DNA of 64,000 nucleotides from Falsiphaeobacter marinintestinus (lineage in GTDB: Bacteria > Pseudomonadota > Alphaproteobacteria > Rhodobacterales > Rhodobacteraceae), in the NCBI RefSeq assembly GCF_007923355.1, contig NZ_VOGO01000001.1:248001-312000 (forward strand). The letters run 5' to 3'. Under the pieces are notes generated by a model. That model saw only the letters and a list, made by a program, of their open reading frames with translations, was not told the DNA's origin and made no database searches. A program made the position numbers and the translations under genes. Of the stretch, positions 61,944 to 64,000 are shown one piece after another. Position 1 is the first letter of the stretch; the number at the start of each line of letters is the position of its first letter.

Positions 61944-63125
61944 ATGATGACACTGCACCAATCTCCAACCGATCCGGATTTCGTTCAGAACCCCTATCCA
62001 GTCTACGCCGCGGCGCGTGAACAAGGTGCTTTGCACTATTGGAGCGACTATGACATGCCTGCGGCGTTTGACCATGAAACTGTGCATGCCTTGTTGCGGG
62101 ACCGCCGGTTTGGCCGCGAAATTCCCGCCGAACTGGCAGAACCCGGACCAGTGCATCTTGCCCCGTTTCTGGCGGTCGAGTCCAATTCGCTTCTGGATGC
62201 CGAGCCACCCCGTCACACGCGTTTGCGCGCTCTGGTCCTGCGGGCATTCACCTCCCGGGCCATTGGGGCGATGGCGCAGGATATCAAAGGTTTGTGCCAT
62301 GGATTGATCGACGCTTTCCCCGATCAGGACTTTGATGTTCTTGAAACCTATTGCACCCGAATCCCGGTAATCACGATATGCCGTTTGTTGGGCGTGCCAG
62401 AAAACATGTCAGCCGAGTTATTGAATTGGTCTCACGCCATGGTCGCCATGTATCAGGCCAACCGAACCCGAGACACTGAAGAGGCGGCGGCGCGCGCTGC
62501 CACAGAATTCACTGTCTTCCTGCGCGATTACATCGACCACCGCCGTGCAGCCCCCCGCGATGATCTGATCACCCGGCTGATCGCCGCTGAAGAAGCCGGA
62601 GAGAAGTTGTCGACCGACGAATTGATCGGCACCTGTATCCTGTTGCTGAATGCCGGACACGAGGCGACGGTGCATAGTTTGGGAAATGGTATCAAAACCT
62701 TACTCGAAACCGGAAGCGGGCCAGAATGCCTTGCCCCGAACCGGATCGACGGAACTGTTGCAGAGATCCTGCGGTATGATCCGCCCCTGCATATGTTCAC
62801 GCGCTATGCCTATGAAACTGTCACAGTTCACAATCACATGTTTCAGCGCGGAGATCAGGTGGCTTTGCTCCTTGGTGCCGCCAACCGCGATCCTGCCATC
62901 TGGACGCATCCAGACCGGTTCGACCCGTTCCGACCCGTTCTGACGAACACAAGTTTTGGCGGCGGATTACATTTCTGCGTTGGTGCCCCCTTGGCACGGC
63001 TTGAAATGCAGATCGCGTTGCCGATCCTGTTGCAGCGTTGCCCGCTCCTTCGCCTTGCAGAGCGGCCAATCTATGCAAACAGTTACCATTTCCACGGTCT
63101 GACGCAGTTGATAGTCCGTCGCTGA
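61944..63125 (+). CDS. Cytochrome P450
   Basis: A 393-residue soluble bacterial P450 with the I-helix oxygen site LLLNAGHEATVHSLG (about residue 235), the K-helix ExxR (EILRYDPP, about 274) and the haem-Cys loop SFGGGLHFCVGAPLARLE (Cys about residue 349). The closest pattern is the CYP107-like class. Substrate unknown. No ferredoxin or reductase is adjacent. It is divergent from dctB and converges on an Lrp regulator across a long inverted repeat. The second ATG (61947) is an equal candidate. Confidence 0.92.
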   Translation: MMTLHQSPTDPDFVQNPYPVYAAAREQGALHYWSDYDMPAAFDHETVHALLRDRRFGREIPAELAEPGPVHLAPFLAVESNSLLDAEPPRHTRLRALVLRAFTSRAIGAMAQDIKGLCHGLIDAFPDQDFDVLETYCTRIPVITICRLLGVPENMSAELLNWSHAMVAMYQANRTRDTEEAAARAATEFTVFLRDYIDHRRAAPRDDLITRLIAAEEAGEKLSTDELIGTCILLLNAGHEATVHSLGNGIKTLLETGSGPECLAPNRIDGTVAEILRYDPPLHMFTRYAYETVTVHNHMFQRGDQVALLLGAANRDPAIWTHPDRFDPFRPVLTNTSFGGGLHFCVGAPLARLEMQIALPILLQRCPLLRLAERPIYANSYHFHGLTQLIVRR

Positions 63126-63172
63126 CAGCGGGTTAGCCCATTGAGCGAAGTGGAGCGCGCGCCCTAATCCAA

Positions 63173-63235
63173 GGGTAATTGAAACAAGAAAGAAGCAAAA
63201 AGGCATTCTCTGCTTCTTTCTTGTTTCAAATACCC
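63173..63235. repeat. Near-perfect inverted repeat between P450 and Lrp genes
   Basis: TTGAAACAAGAAAGAAGCA (63179-63197) pairs perfectly with 63211-63229 around a 13-base loop. After one A-A mismatch the stem continues with GGGTA/TACCC, giving 24 bp in all. It fills most of the 116-base gap between convergent genes. It may be a bidirectional terminator or an RNase III target, or the footprint of a small mobile element. Confidence 0.75.
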
Positions 63236-63241
63236 AAAGTC

Positions 63242-63709
63242 CTACGGATCCATTGGCAGCATCGTTGTGGACTTTATCTCTTCCATCGACAAAAGCGCCG
63301 TGACGTTGTGCACCCGCACCTCTGAGATCAGCGCCTGATAAAACGCGTCATAGGCGCGCGCGTTCTTGACCCGAACTTTCAGAATGTAATCGATATCGCC
63401 CGCCAAACGGTGGGCTTCCTGCACCTCGGGATGATCGCGCAATGCCTTCAGAAAGGCCGCCTGCCACTCAGCCTCGTGTTCCGAGGTTCGGATCAGGACA
63501 AAAAAAGTTGCCTCGAACCCCAACGCTTCCGCATCCAGGATCACGGTCTGCTGGCCGATCACACCGGCCTCGCGCAGCTTCTTGATGCGATTCCAGACCG
63601 GGGTCTTGGAACTGCCGACCCGACCGGCAATTTCGTCCAATGACTGGCTGGCATCCCTTTGAAGCTCTGCCAGGATTTTCCGATCCGTGGCGTCGATCCG
63701 TACGGACAT
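63242..63709 (-). CDS. Lrp/AsnC-family transcriptional regulator
   Basis: A 155-residue protein with an N-terminal helix-turn-helix (DATDRKILAELQRDASQSLDEIAGRVGSSKTPVWNRIKKLREAGVI) and the RAM ligand-binding domain (HRLAGDIDYILKVRVKNARAYDAFYQALI). Such proteins sense amino acids. It is divergent from the partial DUF2849 gene, whose upstream region it may control. An AT-rich near-palindrome GGAATATTTCC is at about 63802-63812. Confidence 0.92.
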   Translation of the reverse strand: MSVRIDATDRKILAELQRDASQSLDEIAGRVGSSKTPVWNRIKKLREAGVIGQQTVILDAEALGFEATFFVLIRTSEHEAEWQAAFLKALRDHPEVQEAHRLAGDIDYILKVRVKNARAYDAFYQALISEVRVHNVTALLSMEEIKSTTMLPMDP

Positions 63710-63864
63710 TCCTTATTCTCCTTGTTTCGCGGACTACCGGTTCCATGCCCGCTGAACTTTGGAACGCACGTCCTTATTCACCGCAGCATATGGCGCATTA
63801 CCGGGAATATTTCCTATATTTGAACTCAAGTCAAACCCGGACCGAACTCGATGGAGGAGCGCCC

Positions 63865-64000
63865 ATGCCACGCCCATTTTCGCCCAAGGTCGTCACCGCA
63901 AACGATCTGTTGGAAGGTGATGTGATTTATCTCACCGCCGATGACAGCTGGACCCGTCGCCTGACACTGGCCGAGCTGATCACCGACGAAGCGCACGCGC
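63865..64000 (+). CDS. DUF2849 domain protein, partial (start of a sulfur-assimilation operon?)
   Basis: The plus strand reads MPRPFSPKVVTANDLLEGD then VIYLTADDSWTRRL and stays open to the window edge (45 codons). GGAGGAG lies eight bases upstream. This N-terminus matches the DUF2849 family, which in many alphaproteobacteria lies directly before cysI (sulfite reductase). Only the start is in the window; the operon is inferred. Confidence 0.8.
   Translation, partial: MPRPFSPKVVTANDLLEGDVIYLTADDSWTRRLTLAELITDEAHA

Noticed and set aside
1-64000. tRNA, rRNA, CRISPR arrays, insertion sequences
   Set aside because: No cloverleaf-like gene, rRNA stretch, regularly spaced repeats or transposase-like protein was recognised; the two intergenic repeats are too few and too irregular for CRISPR.

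Overview
The window looks like chromosome from a marine alphaproteobacterium of the Roseobacter group (Rhodobacteraceae; a Ruegeria/Silicibacter-like genome is my best guess). The basis is the high-GC coding style, a zeta-type F1-ATPase inhibitor gene beside purC, a fused IorAB, a gene-transfer-agent style holin/endolysin pair, TRAP and ABC uptake systems, and a DUF2849 gene start at the right edge. Genes are dense on both strands. I saw no rRNA, tRNA, CRISPR array, insertion sequence or intact prophage.

Layout. 1-4.4 kb: purC (cut by the window edge), F1-ATPase zeta inhibitor, betaine-homocysteine methyltransferase, an FHA-like/trypsin-like membrane protease, and a PaaG-type enoyl-CoA hydratase/isomerase. 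4.4-9.8 kb: a minus-strand run argC-ccmE-[endolysin-holin]-ccmF-ccmH, in which a two-gene lysis cassette sits inside cytochrome c maturation genes. 9.9-16.1 kb: murI, an acyltransferase, a fused indolepyruvate:ferredoxin oxidoreductase and its divergent LysR regulator. 16.2-20 kb: a candidate small RNA, an MscS-type channel and an outer-membrane beta-barrel protein. 20.1-22.7 kb: ilvB-ilvN behind a well-formed attenuator with an Ile/Leu/Val-rich leader peptide. 23-29 kb: an XRE regulator, a Rieske oxygenase with a coupled 70-residue protein, a DUF2189 membrane protein, an amidase and prfB. 29-36.8 kb: RidA, PBP1a, AmiC-type amidase, an aminotransferase, a periplasmic M48-TPR protease and a DsbA-like oxidoreductase.

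36.9-48 kb is a reductive pyrimidine catabolism island: an NMT1-type ABC importer (binding protein, two permeases, ATPase), dihydropyrimidinase (hydA), an N-carbamoyl-beta-alanine amidohydrolase-type enzyme, the TetR regulator rutR, and the two subunits of NAD-dependent dihydropyrimidine dehydrogenase (preA, preT). A perfect RutR operator lies between the hydrolase and rutR, and a diverged one lies before preT. Together these would import a pyrimidine and degrade it to beta-alanine-type products, CO2 and ammonia.

48-55.3 kb holds lineage-specific genes: a possible glycosyltransferase, a ribbon-helix-helix protein with an operator array, O-acetylhomoserine sulfhydrylase, a SIMPL protein, and an 841-residue protein with PilM/GspL-like and PilP/GspC-like ends. 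55.4-61.9 kb is a complete TRAP C4-dicarboxylate-type system dctB-dctD-dctP-dctQ-dctM. Its DctD lacks both the GAFTGA loop and the Walker A lysine, and two matched palindromes lie upstream of dctP. The window ends with a cytochrome P450, a 24-bp inverted repeat with one mismatch, an Lrp/AsnC regulator and the start of a DUF2849 gene, usually the first gene of a sulfite-reductase operon.
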